Made by a program: the position numbers and the translations under genes. A stretch of DNA of 64,000 nucleotides, taken from Anaerolineaceae bacterium (GTDB taxonomy: Bacteria; Chloroflexota; Anaerolineae; Aggregatilineales; Phototrophicaceae). The stretch is from NCBI GenBank assembly GCA_007693385.1, contig REDR01000063.1:60155-124154 (forward strand), written 5' to 3'. The first letter of the stretch is position 1. Each line of letters starts with the position of its first letter. The notes beneath the pieces are model-generated. The model was not told where the DNA came from. It made no database searches and worked only from the letters and a program-made list of their open reading frames with translations. Of this stretch, positions 8,698 to 17,191 are shown piece after piece.

Positions 8698-9950
8698 TCC
8701 CCTACCACACCCCAGACCGAAATCTGGCCGGTTGCTTCAAAGAAAGTCATGGCGCGGCCATCCGGCGCGACGGCTACTTCCACCACGCGATCCTGCGGGG
8801 AGAGTCGTGCGGCGCGGATGGTCGTCTCGTCCAGCGATGTTAGATCGTACAACGTGACATTGCCCCCTAGCACCGACGTGAGCAACAAATCGCCCGCCGG
8901 ATTGAACGCGGCAGAGGCGCGTTGACCGCCTGCACGCGGCAATAACGCCAGCAATTCGCCATCCGCCGCCCGCCAGACCGCCATCTCCGGCGTCAGCCCG
9001 CCGGTGATGAGGTGCGCCCCATCCGGGCTGAAAGCTAGTACCAGCATTCCGTCCGTTTCGCTGTTGAGCGTATATTGAAACACGCCGCCCGCGTCGGTCA
9101 ATTGCCAGATCGTCGCATAAGCGGGCGCGGCGCTGGCGATCAGATCGCCCGCCGGATTGAATGCGATGTTTTCCACGCGCCCGCCGTTCTCGATGACATG
9201 AAGCGGTTCGCGCTCGCGCCAATCCCACACGATCACGCGCTGGTCAGCGCCACCCGTCGCCAGCAACGCCCCGTCCGAACTAAACGCGACATGCGTCACG
9301 CGCCCGATGTGGGCCGGGATGGTCGCCAATGAGCGCCTGTCCGCCGCGTCCCACACCCGCACCGAGCCATCCGTCCCGCCGACGGCCAGCCAGCCGCCGC
9401 TTGCTGTGAAATCGGCGACGTTGGCGAAATGCTCGTGCGCGGTGTATTCAGCTTGCAGTCGCCCGTTCGTCGCGTCGAAGTTGAGGCCGACGCCGTTTGA
9501 TGTGACCGCGTGAACCGCGCCATTATCCGCCGCGAGATAGGCGACGATAGCTTGCTGGCGCGTGTTGGTGAATAGCGTCTCGCCCGTCCGCAGATCGTAG
9601 CCGAGCAGGTAAGAATCATTGAGCGCGACCAGCTTTTGCCCGTCCGCGCTGAAGTGATGATGAAAGATCGTGCTGGCCGGATCAGGGGCGCGGAGCAGGC
9701 CGAGATTGACCACCTGCGCGACGCTTTCGGCGGTGAGGACGGCGGGCGCGTCCGGCCAACTCAATGACGGGTCGCGTGTCGGCAGGATGACCGGCGCGAT
9801 GTCGCGGGCGCCGGTGCCGCCTAAATCTTCAATGGTGGTGCCGTCGTCGGTGGGTGGCGGCGGCGCATCCTCAGCCGAACCCGCGCAAGCGGCCAGCAAC
9901 ATCACCGCCGCGCCGATTATAGCCGCGTATCTCATGCCGTATCGCCTCAT
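8694..9950 (-). CDS. WD40-repeat lipoprotein
   Basis: A 418-residue protein. A signal peptide ends in the lipobox LLAAC (Cys about residue 22), followed by a Pro/Asp-rich spacer. The rest is a WD40 propeller with recurrent units such as GTDGSVRVWDAADRRS, GADQRVIVWDWRER and LITGGLTPEMAVWR; about seven blades are plausible. It should be lipid-anchored on the outer face of the membrane and act as a binding scaffold. Its start could also be the ATG five codons in, which has a better ribosome-binding site (GAGG). It converges on the kinase gene with a four-base overlap (TTAG). Confidence 0.88.
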   Translation of the reverse strand: MRRYGMRYAAIIGAAVMLLAACAGSAEDAPPPPTDDGTTIEDLGGTGARDIAPVILPTRDPSLSWPDAPAVLTAESVAQVVNLGLLRAPDPASTIFHHHFSADGQKLVALNDSYLLGYDLRTGETLFTNTRQQAIVAYLAADNGAVHAVTSNGVGLNFDATNGRLQAEYTAHEHFANVADFTASGGWLAVGGTDGSVRVWDAADRRSLATIPAHIGRVTHVAFSSDGALLATGGADQRVIVWDWREREPLHVIENGGRVENIAFNPAGDLIASAAPAYATIWQLTDAGGVFQYTLNSETDGMLVLAFSPDGAHLITGGLTPEMAVWRAADGELLALLPRAGGQRASAAFNPAGDLLLTSVLGGNVTLYDLTSLDETTIRAARLSPQDRVVEVAVAPDGRAMTFFEATGQISVWGVVGD

Positions 9951-10120
9951 GACGCCATCCCATCATCAATTTGCCGTTTCGATGGCCTGCATTATAACAT
10001 AGCTGTATCCCCACCAATTGGGGGATTTATCAATTTCATATAAGTTGGCAAAATACGATCTGCGGCTTTTAAGTTGGCCGCCTGAGACAAAATATACCCT
10101 ATCGAATACAAGGAGATGTT

Positions 10121-11599
10121 ATGCGTCGCATCGTTTTATTGTTCGCACTTTCTGCTTTATCGCTTCTGGTGTTGCCGGTGGCGGCGGAGTCCGCGCCGGA
10201 GTTTGAGCCGGACGCTTGCCCGATGAGCTACAGCCCTTCATTGGTCGAAGGCGATAGCATCAACTGCGGTTATGTGACCGTGCCGCTACGCCATGCCGAG
10301 CCGGACGGCGAGACGATCCGCGTCGCGGTGGCGGTCTTCCCCGCCCGCACGGATTCGCCCGCCGCGCCGTTGTTCATGTTGCAGGGCGGGCCGGGTGGCT
10401 CGGCCTTGAACGACTTCCCCGAAATCCTCAGCGATCTACCCTTCGGCCAGCAGATGCTCGCTGAGCGTGACGTGGTGCTGATCGAACAGCGCGGCACGTT
10501 GCATTCCCAGCCGAATTTGATCTGCGATGAATACGAAGCGTTCATCCGCGAGAATATCGAAACGGTGATGGAGCCGGAAGAAGGCGTCGCGCTTAGCCTG
10601 CAAGCGATGCGCGATTGTCACGAACGCCTCAGCGCCGACATCGACTTGAGCGCATTCAACACATCGGAGAGCGCCGCCGATATTGAGGCGGTACGCGCCG
10701 CGCTCGGCTACGAGACGATTCATCTGTACGGCGTCAGCTACGGTAGCCAGTTGGCGCAATACTACGCCCGCGAATTCCCCGACGCGCTGGACACGCTGAT
10801 TCTGGATGCCGTCGTGCCAATCTCCGAAGGATTTCTGGAACAGGTGGCGGTCAACGCGCAATCGGCATTTGATCGCTTCTTCCAGACATGCGCCGATCAT
10901 CCCACCTGTAGCATCATGTTCCCCGATCTGGAGGACACGTTCTATAGCACAGTGGCCGCGCTCAACGAATCGCCGGATCGCTTCCGCGCCGGTGATGATC
11001 TGGAAAATCCGCAGAACTTCTATGATGTGGTGCTGACCGGCGACGGGCTGATTAACTACATCTTCGGGGCGCTGTACGTCACCGACTTCATCCCGATCCT
11101 GCCGTTCGTCATCGAAGACGTGGCCGAAGGCGACTACGAAATCCTGTCGATCCTATCCACCGTGTTCGACTTCGACTTCTCGCTTTCTGTTGGGCTGTAT
11201 TACAGTGTGATCTGCTCGGAAATCGGCGCGGTAGGTTACGACGGCCTCTCGACGGATAACGTCGGCCCGTTCTTCCAGCGTGCCTTCGTGGACTATGACA
11301 CCATCGACGACATCTGCGGCTTCTGGGAGGTCGCGCCGGTCAGCGATAGCGCGGTGCAACCGCTACAGACCGATATGCCGGTGTTGTTGATGTCGGGCGA
11401 ATTCGACCCGATCACGCCGCCGTCCTTCGCTGACGTGGTGGCGGAAAACCTGCCGAATGGCATCAACCTGATGTTCAACGCGGGCGGGCATGGTATGTTC
11501 CTGTCGGAGTGTGGCATGGCGGTCATGGCCGATTTTCTGGAGAATCCGTTAGCGACGAATACAGCCTGCGTCGATGAAGGCGCAATGCTGTTTGACTAG
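10121..11599 (+). CDS. secreted alpha/beta hydrolase, TAP-like (tripeptidyl aminopeptidase family)
   Basis: A 492-residue protein with a signal peptide ending near VAAESA (about residue 23). Features of the SlpD/TAP family are present: oxyanion region LQGGPGGSAL, nucleophile elbow YGVSYGSQLAQYYA (Ser about residue 208), the acid in LLMSGEFDPITPP, and the catalytic His in NAGGHGMF. The TAP C-terminal domain closes the protein with several cysteines. It probably releases short peptides or hydrolyses esters outside the membrane. AAGGAG lies seven bases upstream of the ATG. It is transcribed alone, divergently from the WD40 gene. Confidence 0.9.
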   Translation: MRRIVLLFALSALSLLVLPVAAESAPEFEPDACPMSYSPSLVEGDSINCGYVTVPLRHAEPDGETIRVAVAVFPARTDSPAAPLFMLQGGPGGSALNDFPEILSDLPFGQQMLAERDVVLIEQRGTLHSQPNLICDEYEAFIRENIETVMEPEEGVALSLQAMRDCHERLSADIDLSAFNTSESAADIEAVRAALGYETIHLYGVSYGSQLAQYYAREFPDALDTLILDAVVPISEGFLEQVAVNAQSAFDRFFQTCADHPTCSIMFPDLEDTFYSTVAALNESPDRFRAGDDLENPQNFYDVVLTGDGLINYIFGALYVTDFIPILPFVIEDVAEGDYEILSILSTVFDFDFSLSVGLYYSVICSEIGAVGYDGLSTDNVGPFFQRAFVDYDTIDDICGFWEVAPVSDSAVQPLQTDMPVLLMSGEFDPITPPSFADVVAENLPNGINLMFNAGGHGMFLSECGMAVMADFLENPLATNTACVDEGAMLFD

Positions 11600-11604
11600 G
11601 CAAT

Positions 11605-11638
11605 AAAAAACGGGGGCGCGATGTACCGCGCTCCCCGT
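11605..11638 (-). terminator. rho-independent terminator of the csbD-type gene
   Basis: Arms at 11610-11620 and 11627-11638 form an 11-bp GC-rich stem with one bulge. Read on the minus strand it is followed by six T (plus-strand A at 11605-11610), so it terminates the gene at 11651. It may also stop the converging hydrolase transcript. Confidence 0.75.
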
Positions 11639-11650
11639 CGAGTTTCCGGT

Positions 11651-11860
11651 TTAGTCGTCGAATTTCAGCTTTTCCGCCCATTCGTCAATCTGCCGGTTGG
11701 CTTCTTCCCGCGCCATGCCGTAACGTTCCTGCAACTTGCCCAGCAACTTATCACGATCACCGGCGATCTGCTCGACCTCATCTTCGGTCAATTCGCCCCA
11801 TTGCTTGCGTACATCGCCGACGGTTTGCGTCCAATGGCCTTTGATCTTATCCCAGTTCAT
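11651..11860 (-). CDS. CsbD-family stress protein
   Basis: A 69-residue charged protein beginning MNWDKIKGHWTQTVGDVR and containing GELTEDEVEQIAGDRDKLLG and LQERYGMAREEANRQI, the typical CsbD sequence. CsbD-like proteins accumulate in general stress and phosphate starvation; molecular function is unknown. The start at 11860 follows AAAGGAAA; a longer frame from 11923 adds 21 residues foreign to the family. A strong terminator follows the gene, so it is a single-gene unit. Confidence 0.88.
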   Translation of the reverse strand: MNWDKIKGHWTQTVGDVRKQWGELTEDEVEQIAGDRDKLLGKLQERYGMAREEANRQIDEWAEKLKFDD

Positions 11861-11995
11861 CAGGGCTGTTTCCTTTCTCTTTGAAATATACACATACATC
11901 ATAACATCTGTTGAGGGCGTCATCAGACCGGATTATGAAAACACTCATATAGCGCTGGTACAATCTGAGCGTGGGCTAAATTTGAGGGAAAGACG

Positions 11996-12757
11996 ATGCG
12001 TTATTTCACATATAGCGTCGGCGCGTATCTGGTCAACGAGCTAGACATCGCCGGCGCGGTGGACAAAATCCTGCATGATGGCCGCGATATAATCTACCTG
12101 CGGCTGGTCACTGGCGAGAAGCTGATGATCCACCTGATCGACAGCTACATCCCGCTATATGAGATCAAGAACACCGTCACGCAGAACACCGCAAACGGCG
12201 ATCATACGCTGTTCATCCTGTGGGCGGATATGCTGTTGCCCGATCACGGGCGCATGGTGGAACTAGAAGACTGGCATCGCGGCTTGATGGCGCTATTCGA
12301 TGGTCGCATTTACGCTTACAAGCGATACATGCAAAAGCTGTATGTGTTCCCCGTTCACTTCGATGCCATCCCGTACTCAGCATTCCGGCGCGTGCGCTAT
12401 GGCGAACCGATTGATGTCGGTGCGTTGCGCTGTTATCATGCCGAAGTCGAAATGGACGGCTTGCGCGGCGGGTTCTACGCGACATCGTTCGACGGCGACC
12501 CGGACGCTTATCATCGCCAGCGTGCCGACCACATCGAGACGCCGATCAACGTCGATCAACTCGCCGGACATTTCGCGGTGCTGGGGCTATCCGTCGGCGC
12601 GGATAAAGCGGCGGTCAAGGCGGCTTTCCGTGAGCGAGCGCGGCAAGTCCACCCCGACATCAACACAACCGACACCGACGCCCATCAAAAGATGCAGGCG
12701 CTCAACATCGCGTATCAGACCATCCTCAAAGCGATTGAGAGGGGCGATGCTGGCTAA
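11996..12757 (+). CDS. protein with C-terminal J domain
   Basis: A 253-residue soluble protein. The first 190 residues are a mixed alpha/beta region without a recognised family (it opens MRYFTYSVGAYLVNELDIAG). Residues about 192-250 form a J domain: HFAVLGLSVGADKAAVKAAF, then the diagnostic HPD in QVHPDIN and ALNIAYQTIL. The HPD implies that it can stimulate an Hsp70 partner. J domains are usually N-terminal, so a C-terminal one points to a targeting N-domain. GAGGGA lies eight bases upstream of the ATG. A hairpin element follows the gene. Confidence 0.85.
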   Translation: MRYFTYSVGAYLVNELDIAGAVDKILHDGRDIIYLRLVTGEKLMIHLIDSYIPLYEIKNTVTQNTANGDHTLFILWADMLLPDHGRMVELEDWHRGLMALFDGRIYAYKRYMQKLYVFPVHFDAIPYSAFRRVRYGEPIDVGALRCYHAEVEMDGLRGGFYATSFDGDPDAYHRQRADHIETPINVDQLAGHFAVLGLSVGADKAAVKAAFRERARQVHPDINTTDTDAHQKMQALNIAYQTILKAIERGDAG

Positions 12758-12815
12758 TTAAGTATTTTCGCTTGCTGTATTACTTTAAGACCGTTTCTTT
12801 TGCTGATGTCAAATG

Positions 12816-12857
12816 AAAAGAGCCAAAGTTTTTTGGTTCTTTTTTACAAAAAAGAAC
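12816..12857. repeat. double hairpin element, GGTTCTTTTTT type, copy 1 (probable terminator)
   Basis: AAAAGAGCCAAA at 12816-12827 pairs with TTTGGTTCTTTT at 12832-12843 (one G-T), leaving a U-run, and GTTCTTTTTT at 12836-12845 pairs perfectly with AAAAAAGAAC at 12848-12857. The second hairpin is shared with the element at 48597-48622. It follows the J-domain gene and can act as a terminator in either direction. Confidence 0.6.
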
Positions 12858-12914
12858 AAGAATCTTTTCATCTTCACCTTACGCGAATAGTCACATCGAA
12901 AGTGAGCTTAACCC

Positions 12915-13931
12915 ATGCGTAACAGACTACTTTTTACCCTATTATTCCTGCTGAGTTTGCTGGCTGTGCCCGCACACGCGCAGGGCGATACGCGCACCAT
13001 CTACGACATCATCGCCGGTGACGCCGACTATCGCCTGCTGTACGAAGCGCTAGAGGCGGACGGCGGGCTAGTCGATGTTCTGCGCGATGAATCCGCGACG
13101 CTGACGCTTTTCGCGCCGGATAATCGCGGCGTGCGGGCGACACTGGACGCGCTCGGCGTGCCGTTTGAGGCTCTGCTGGCAGATGCCGACCTGCTGGACG
13201 CGGTTCTGCGCCACCATATCACGCCCGCCATACTCAGCTATGGGGCGCTGGTACGGCAGGATACCGTCTACGTGATGACCGCGCTGGAAGAACGCGGCTT
13301 GCTGATTCAAACGGTGGATGATGCGGTTTTTCTGAACAGCGTGCCGGTGCTAGATCGCGGGACGCGGGCGGCTAACGGTTACGTGCATCGCGTTGAGCAG
13401 TTGCTCATCCCGCCGGAGCGCCTGTTCCAGCCGGATGAAGCGCCGCCCGTCGCCGATGATACCATCTTCGATTACGTGGTCGGCAGATATGCCGCGCCGG
13501 ATTCCTTCGAGTTGTTGCTGGCTGAAGCGGAGCGCATCGCGCATCTGTTGGCTGATCCGGCCATGCCGTACACGCTTTTCATGCCATCCCCCGCCGCCAT
13601 CGAGCGCTTTCTGGATGACTCCGGCCTGACTCTGGATGATCTGACCGCCGATGAAGAAGCGCTCAGCCGCCTGTTGGCCGACCACATCCTGCCCGGCCAC
13701 ATCGTCGCCGGTACGGTGGAGACGGTCATCCCGCTATTGGGGGGCATCCCCTTCCGCGTGCTGAGTTTAAGCTGGGCGGCGCGGGACATTCATCACGATG
13801 GCGACGGCTGGACGATAGACGGGATCGCGGTCATCGAGTCCGACATCCTGTTATCTAATGGCGTGGTGCATATCATCGACGCGGTGATCGCCGTGCCGGT
13901 CAGCGCGGAGGCGGCGCTATCGGCACGCTGA
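12915..13931 (+). CDS. secreted protein with two fasciclin (FAS1) domains
   Basis: A 338-residue protein with a signal peptide ending at AHAQG (about residue 23). Two FAS1 domains span about residues 25-155 and 185-330. Both show the family H-box-like elements: FAPDNRGVRATLDALG and HITPAILSYGAL in the first, TLFMPSPAAIERFLDDSG and DHILPGHIVAG in the second. FAS1 domains act in cell adhesion and surface binding. No lipobox or C-terminal anchor is visible, so the protein should be released or held by partners. The next gene starts within or right after its 3' end. Confidence 0.9.
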   Translation: MRNRLLFTLLFLLSLLAVPAHAQGDTRTIYDIIAGDADYRLLYEALEADGGLVDVLRDESATLTLFAPDNRGVRATLDALGVPFEALLADADLLDAVLRHHITPAILSYGALVRQDTVYVMTALEERGLLIQTVDDAVFLNSVPVLDRGTRAANGYVHRVEQLLIPPERLFQPDEAPPVADDTIFDYVVGRYAAPDSFELLLAEAERIAHLLADPAMPYTLFMPSPAAIERFLDDSGLTLDDLTADEEALSRLLADHILPGHIVAGTVETVIPLLGGIPFRVLSLSWAARDIHHDGDGWTIDGIAVIESDILLSNGVVHIIDAVIAVPVSAEAALSAR

Positions 13932-13969
13932 CCGCGCCTTCATTCACGTTTTTAGTCGGGTTCGGCGCT

Positions 13970-14659
13970 GTGTGCGCGGCGTTGTTCGTCGCGTTGCGTC
14001 ATCGCACGTTCCGCCCGGATGTGCCGTTCGGCGTCGCGCTTTCTGCCGGTCTGGTGGCGATGGTGTCAGCGGCTTTCGGGGCGCGGATGGCTTACGCGGC
14101 GCTCAATGCGGCGCAGGTCTTGCGGCTGGATTCCGGCGGGCTGAACTGGCACGGCGCGGCGCTGGCCGGTGTGCTGGCCTTCGCGCTGATGATTCGCTGG
14201 CGCGGGCTGTCGCCGCGTCTGATGTGGGATAGCGCGGCGTGGTTTCTGCCGGTTATCATGCTGGGCGCGTGGTGGGGGTGTGTTCCGGCGGCGTGCGGCT
14301 TCGGCGCGGAAGTGGACACGCTGGCTGATTATCCGGCGTTTATGGTGTGGCTGGCGCGTGACCTGACCGGCACGATTGCGCCGCGCTTTGCGACGCAATC
14401 GCTGGGGATGTCCGCCGCGTTTGGCGCGTGGCTGTTGCTGGCCGTCGTCGGCTGGCGCGGCTGGCTGGTCGGGCGGCGCTTCCCGTTTGTGCTGGCACTC
14501 ATGGCGGCGTCGATGTTCGCGCTGGGCTTCTTGCGCGGCGATCCGGCGGCGGATTGGCTCGGCTTGCGTGCCGATCAATGGCTGGATTTAGCGGCCTGTG
14601 GCGGCGCGTTGGTGTGGCTGTTAGCGCCGCGACGGAAGCAGACCGCGCCGGATCGCTAG
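13970..14659 (+). CDS. Lgt-like (prolipoprotein diacylglyceryl transferase-related) membrane protein
   Basis: At least 229 residues and about seven hydrophobic segments. GGLNWHGAALAGVLAF matches the His-containing HG motif of Lgt, and WWGCVPAACGFGAE sits where Lgt has GRxGNFxNxE/Y; the arginine there is missing, so transferase activity is uncertain. The listed start is a GTG at 13970 with no good ribosome-binding site. The frame is open upstream and encodes a fitting extra N-terminal helix (GTLTAPSFTFLVGF); GGAGG at 13907-13911 is seven bases before an in-frame ATC at 13919, so the true start may be non-standard and overlap the FAS1 gene. Its 3' end overlaps the converging permease gene by 39 bases. 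Confidence 0.7.
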   Translation: MCAALFVALRHRTFRPDVPFGVALSAGLVAMVSAAFGARMAYAALNAAQVLRLDSGGLNWHGAALAGVLAFALMIRWRGLSPRLMWDSAAWFLPVIMLGAWWGCVPAACGFGAEVDTLADYPAFMVWLARDLTGTIAPRFATQSLGMSAAFGAWLLLAVVGWRGWLVGRRFPFVLALMAASMFALGFLRGDPAADWLGLRADQWLDLAACGGALVWLLAPRRKQTAPDR

Positions 14660-15445
14660 CCGTCGCGCCGCGCTCAGCGTCAGCCATGTGATGATGCCGT
14701 AAACGCCGATCACGCAGATTCCGAGCAAGATCATCACGTTGATCTGGTCGATGACGATGAAGAACAGCATCAGCCCGTAAGCGCCGCCCGCGATCAGGAT
14801 GGCGACCAGTCGCACCGCCAGCATGACCGGCCCGGAAACGTTGGCGGAAACATCGGTCACGCCGGAGGCAATCGCCAGCGCTATCGTGAAGCCGACATCG
14901 ACCAGCGTGAAAGCGGTGATGATGAGCGCGATCAGCGCCACCAGGCCAACCCCGCCGCGCACGCTATCCACGCCGACGATCAACACGCACGCCATCCCGA
15001 CGCGCAACAGCAGTAGCAACAGATAATCACCCCACATCGCCCGCAGGCACGCCCACCACTTACCGCGCACCAGCAGAGCGGCGTCTACGTTGGTCAGCAT
15101 GAGGATGTCCCATGTGTTGTTTTGTCGCTCGCGGGTGATGCTGTTATAGGCCAGCGCCAGCGCGGTCAGCATGACGACGACGTACAGCGCCAGATTCATC
15201 ACCAGCAAAGACAACCCGCCGACGCTGACCGCCATCGCCCACGTCGGGGACGCCAGCAACGCCCAGCGCCCCGCGTCAAGATCGAGCGCGGCTAACACCA
15301 GCGCCACCAGCGATAAAAGCACGCCCGGAATAATCATGCTCAACGCCAGCATAATCCACAGGATGCTGTGCCGGTTCTGGTTGATGACGTAATGCTGATG
15401 CTTGAGTTCCGCGTGCGCGATGACGTTATGCGACAGCTTGAACAT
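14621..15445 (-). CDS. ABC-2-type transporter permease-like membrane protein
   Basis: A 274-residue protein with about six membrane segments. SITRERQNNTWDILMLTNV at about residues 103-121 is the cytoplasmic signature of ABC-2 permeases (SITxEREKGTWELLLxTP type). The N-terminal NVIAHAELKHQHYVINQNR and the C-terminal RRLAIRRGLLPSRR are cytoplasmic and basic. No ATPase subunit is adjacent, so the partner must be encoded elsewhere. The start is 15 bases after the MoxR gene on the same strand, which suggests cotranscription. Substrate unknown. Confidence 0.78.
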   Translation of the reverse strand: MFKLSHNVIAHAELKHQHYVINQNRHSILWIMLALSMIIPGVLLSLVALVLAALDLDAGRWALLASPTWAMAVSVGGLSLLVMNLALYVVVMLTALALAYNSITRERQNNTWDILMLTNVDAALLVRGKWWACLRAMWGDYLLLLLLRVGMACVLIVGVDSVRGGVGLVALIALIITAFTLVDVGFTIALAIASGVTDVSANVSGPVMLAVRLVAILIAGGAYGLMLFFIVIDQINVMILLGICVIGVYGIITWLTLSAARRLAIRRGLLPSRR

Positions 15446-15460
15446 GAGCGTACACCGGCA

Positions 15461-16420
15461 TTAGTTCCATTTGCGCCCGGTGCCCGGACGCGGCGGACGG
15501 CGATCAAGCGGGTCTGGCTTGCCGCCATCGACTAGCGCCCGCTTCGCCTTCTGTACGTCGCTCTCGTGCTTGAGCAAGACGGTCAACGTGGTTTCCAGCG
15601 TCTTTTTATCCAGCGAATCGGCGTTGAGCATCATCAACGCTTTCGCCCAGTCGATTGTCTCCGATACGCTGGGGTTTTTCTTTAGGTCAAGCGTGCGGAG
15701 GTTCTGCACCACTTCGACGGCTTGCTTCGCCAGTTGATCGCGCAATTCCGGCACGCGCTGGCGCACGATACTCAACTCGGAGTCGTAGTTGGGATAATCC
15801 ACGAACAGGTACAGGCAACGCCGCTTGAGCGCCTCCGACAGTTCGCGGGTGTTGTTGCTGGTCAGCACGACATCGGGCTGATGCTTGGCGGTGATCGTGC
15901 CCATCTCGGGGATGGACACCTGAAAATCGCTGAGGATTTCCAGCAGGAACGCCTCGAATTCGGCGTCGGCGCGGTCAATCTCATCAATCAGCAGGACAAC
16001 CGGCTCATCGGCGGTGACGGCCTGCAACAGTGGCCGCGCCAGCAAGAAACGCGACGAAAAGAAAACGTCCTCCTCCGCGCCGAGTCGGTCGGCGGCCTCG
16101 CTGAGTGAGGTGGTGGAGGCCAGCACTTCGCTCAGTTTGTCGCGTAGCAGTTGCGTATACAGCATCTGCTTGGCGTATTCCCATTCATACAGCGCTTTGC
16201 TCTCGTCCAGCCCTTCGTAGCATTGCAGGCGGATCAAACGTTTGCCCGTCGCCTTCGACCACGCTTTCGCCAGTTCCGTCTTGCCGACTCCGGCGGGGCC
16301 TTCCGCCAGTAGCGGTTTGCCCAGTTTGCTGGAAAGGAACATCACTGTTGAGATTTCATCAGTAGAAATATACTTCTGCTGACCGAGCGCGTCGGTCACT
16401 TGCTGAATATCGTTGAACAT
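15461..16420 (-). CDS. MoxR-family AAA+ ATPase
   Basis: A 319-residue AAA+ protein. Walker A GPAGVGKTELAKAW at about residues 40-53, Walker B VVLLIDEIDRAD at about 141-152, sensor-1 VVLTSNNTRELSEALKRRC with the arginine finger, and a C-terminal lid domain. The ending PPRPGTGRKWN is basic. MoxR ATPases act as chaperones that mature metalloenzymes or complexes together with VWA-domain proteins. A CoxE-like VWA protein is encoded 4 kb away on the opposite strand and is the likely partner. I start at ATG 16420 (MFNDIQQV); the frame from 16480 adds 20 unrelated residues. Confidence 0.9.
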   Translation of the reverse strand: MFNDIQQVTDALGQQKYISTDEISTVMFLSSKLGKPLLAEGPAGVGKTELAKAWSKATGKRLIRLQCYEGLDESKALYEWEYAKQMLYTQLLRDKLSEVLASTTSLSEAADRLGAEEDVFFSSRFLLARPLLQAVTADEPVVLLIDEIDRADAEFEAFLLEILSDFQVSIPEMGTITAKHQPDVVLTSNNTRELSEALKRRCLYLFVDYPNYDSELSIVRQRVPELRDQLAKQAVEVVQNLRTLDLKKNPSVSETIDWAKALMMLNADSLDKKTLETTLTVLLKHESDVQKAKRALVDGGKPDPLDRRPPRPGTGRKWN

Positions 16421-16512
16421 AACAAGCCATTCTCTAGGTATACCGAACGGATAACCGGCGCGGCCATGCCACAGCCGCACACAGAACCGGATGTTTCATT
16501 TATCCTATGATA

Positions 16513-16528
16513 ACCGCGCTTGCGCGGT
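16513..16528. repeat. short perfect hairpin ACCGCGC-TT-GCGCGGT
   Basis: A 7-bp perfect stem with a two-base loop in the 141-base gap between the MoxR gene and the gene at 16562. It lacks a T-run, so it is more likely a processing or stability hairpin within the run than a terminator. Confidence 0.45.
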
Positions 16529-16561
16529 CTATGCAATGCGCCCGCTAAGCCCGCGCATGTT

Positions 16562-17161
16562 TCACGGGCGGATCAATTCCAGCATCGCGGATAGGCGGTT
16601 GGTATCGCCGCCTAATAGCCGCGCCAGATGTTGACCGGCACGTACCAGAAAGGCCGTTTGTTCCGCTTCGTCATAAGCGTAACGCGCATAGCGCACCGTC
16701 GCCGCGACCAGATCATCCGATGGCACCTCCGCCGCGTTTAGCAACAACCGCAGAAAGTCCAGCCGTTCGGTGAAGAACAGCACATCTTCCTGCGTGCAGA
16801 GCGTGACCGGCGATAGGCTCATGGGGGGGCGCGGGGGTAAGCTATGCACGAATGACCGCCCGCGCCCGTAACCGATATTCAACACGCTGATTTCAACCGG
16901 AATCATGCGGTTTTCGCGTTGATCGCGTAGCACGTTGGGATCAACCGCTTCGGCCATCACCAGCTCATTGATGAGCAGATCATCTTTGATTTCGACAGCG
17001 TAGATCAGCCCGATTGCCTGCACGTCGTCTTGATTGGCGATGGGCACTTTGACGAAAGCGCCGAAGTCGTGGCGGTCATCCAGACGGATGCTGTGTGTGC
17101 CGCACGCATAGCCGCGTGTGCTGGCACGCAGTACCCGCCCGACTCGTCCTGTGTCGCTCAT
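16562..17161 (-). CDS. conserved-looking protein with HAS-barrel-like N-terminus
   Basis: A 199-residue soluble protein. The N-terminal GRVLRASTRGYACGTHSIR and FGAFVKVPI..IGLIYAVEIKDD resemble the small beta-barrel (HAS barrel) found at the front of HerA-type ATPases and ATP synthase subunits; this is inference. QRENRMIPVEISVLNIGYG and LPPRPPMSLSPV look like strongly conserved surface stretches. The C-terminal 80 residues are helical. It lies between RsgA (30 bases upstream) and MoxR (141 bases downstream) on the same strand, but its role is unknown. Confidence 0.75.
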   Translation of the reverse strand: MSDTGRVGRVLRASTRGYACGTHSIRLDDRHDFGAFVKVPIANQDDVQAIGLIYAVEIKDDLLINELVMAEAVDPNVLRDQRENRMIPVEISVLNIGYGRGRSFVHSLPPRPPMSLSPVTLCTQEDVLFFTERLDFLRLLLNAAEVPSDDLVAATVRYARYAYDEAEQTAFLVRAGQHLARLLGGDTNRLSAMLELIRP

Positions 17162-17191
17162 CGTTGGTGATTCCCTTTCCGGTTGTGGTTC

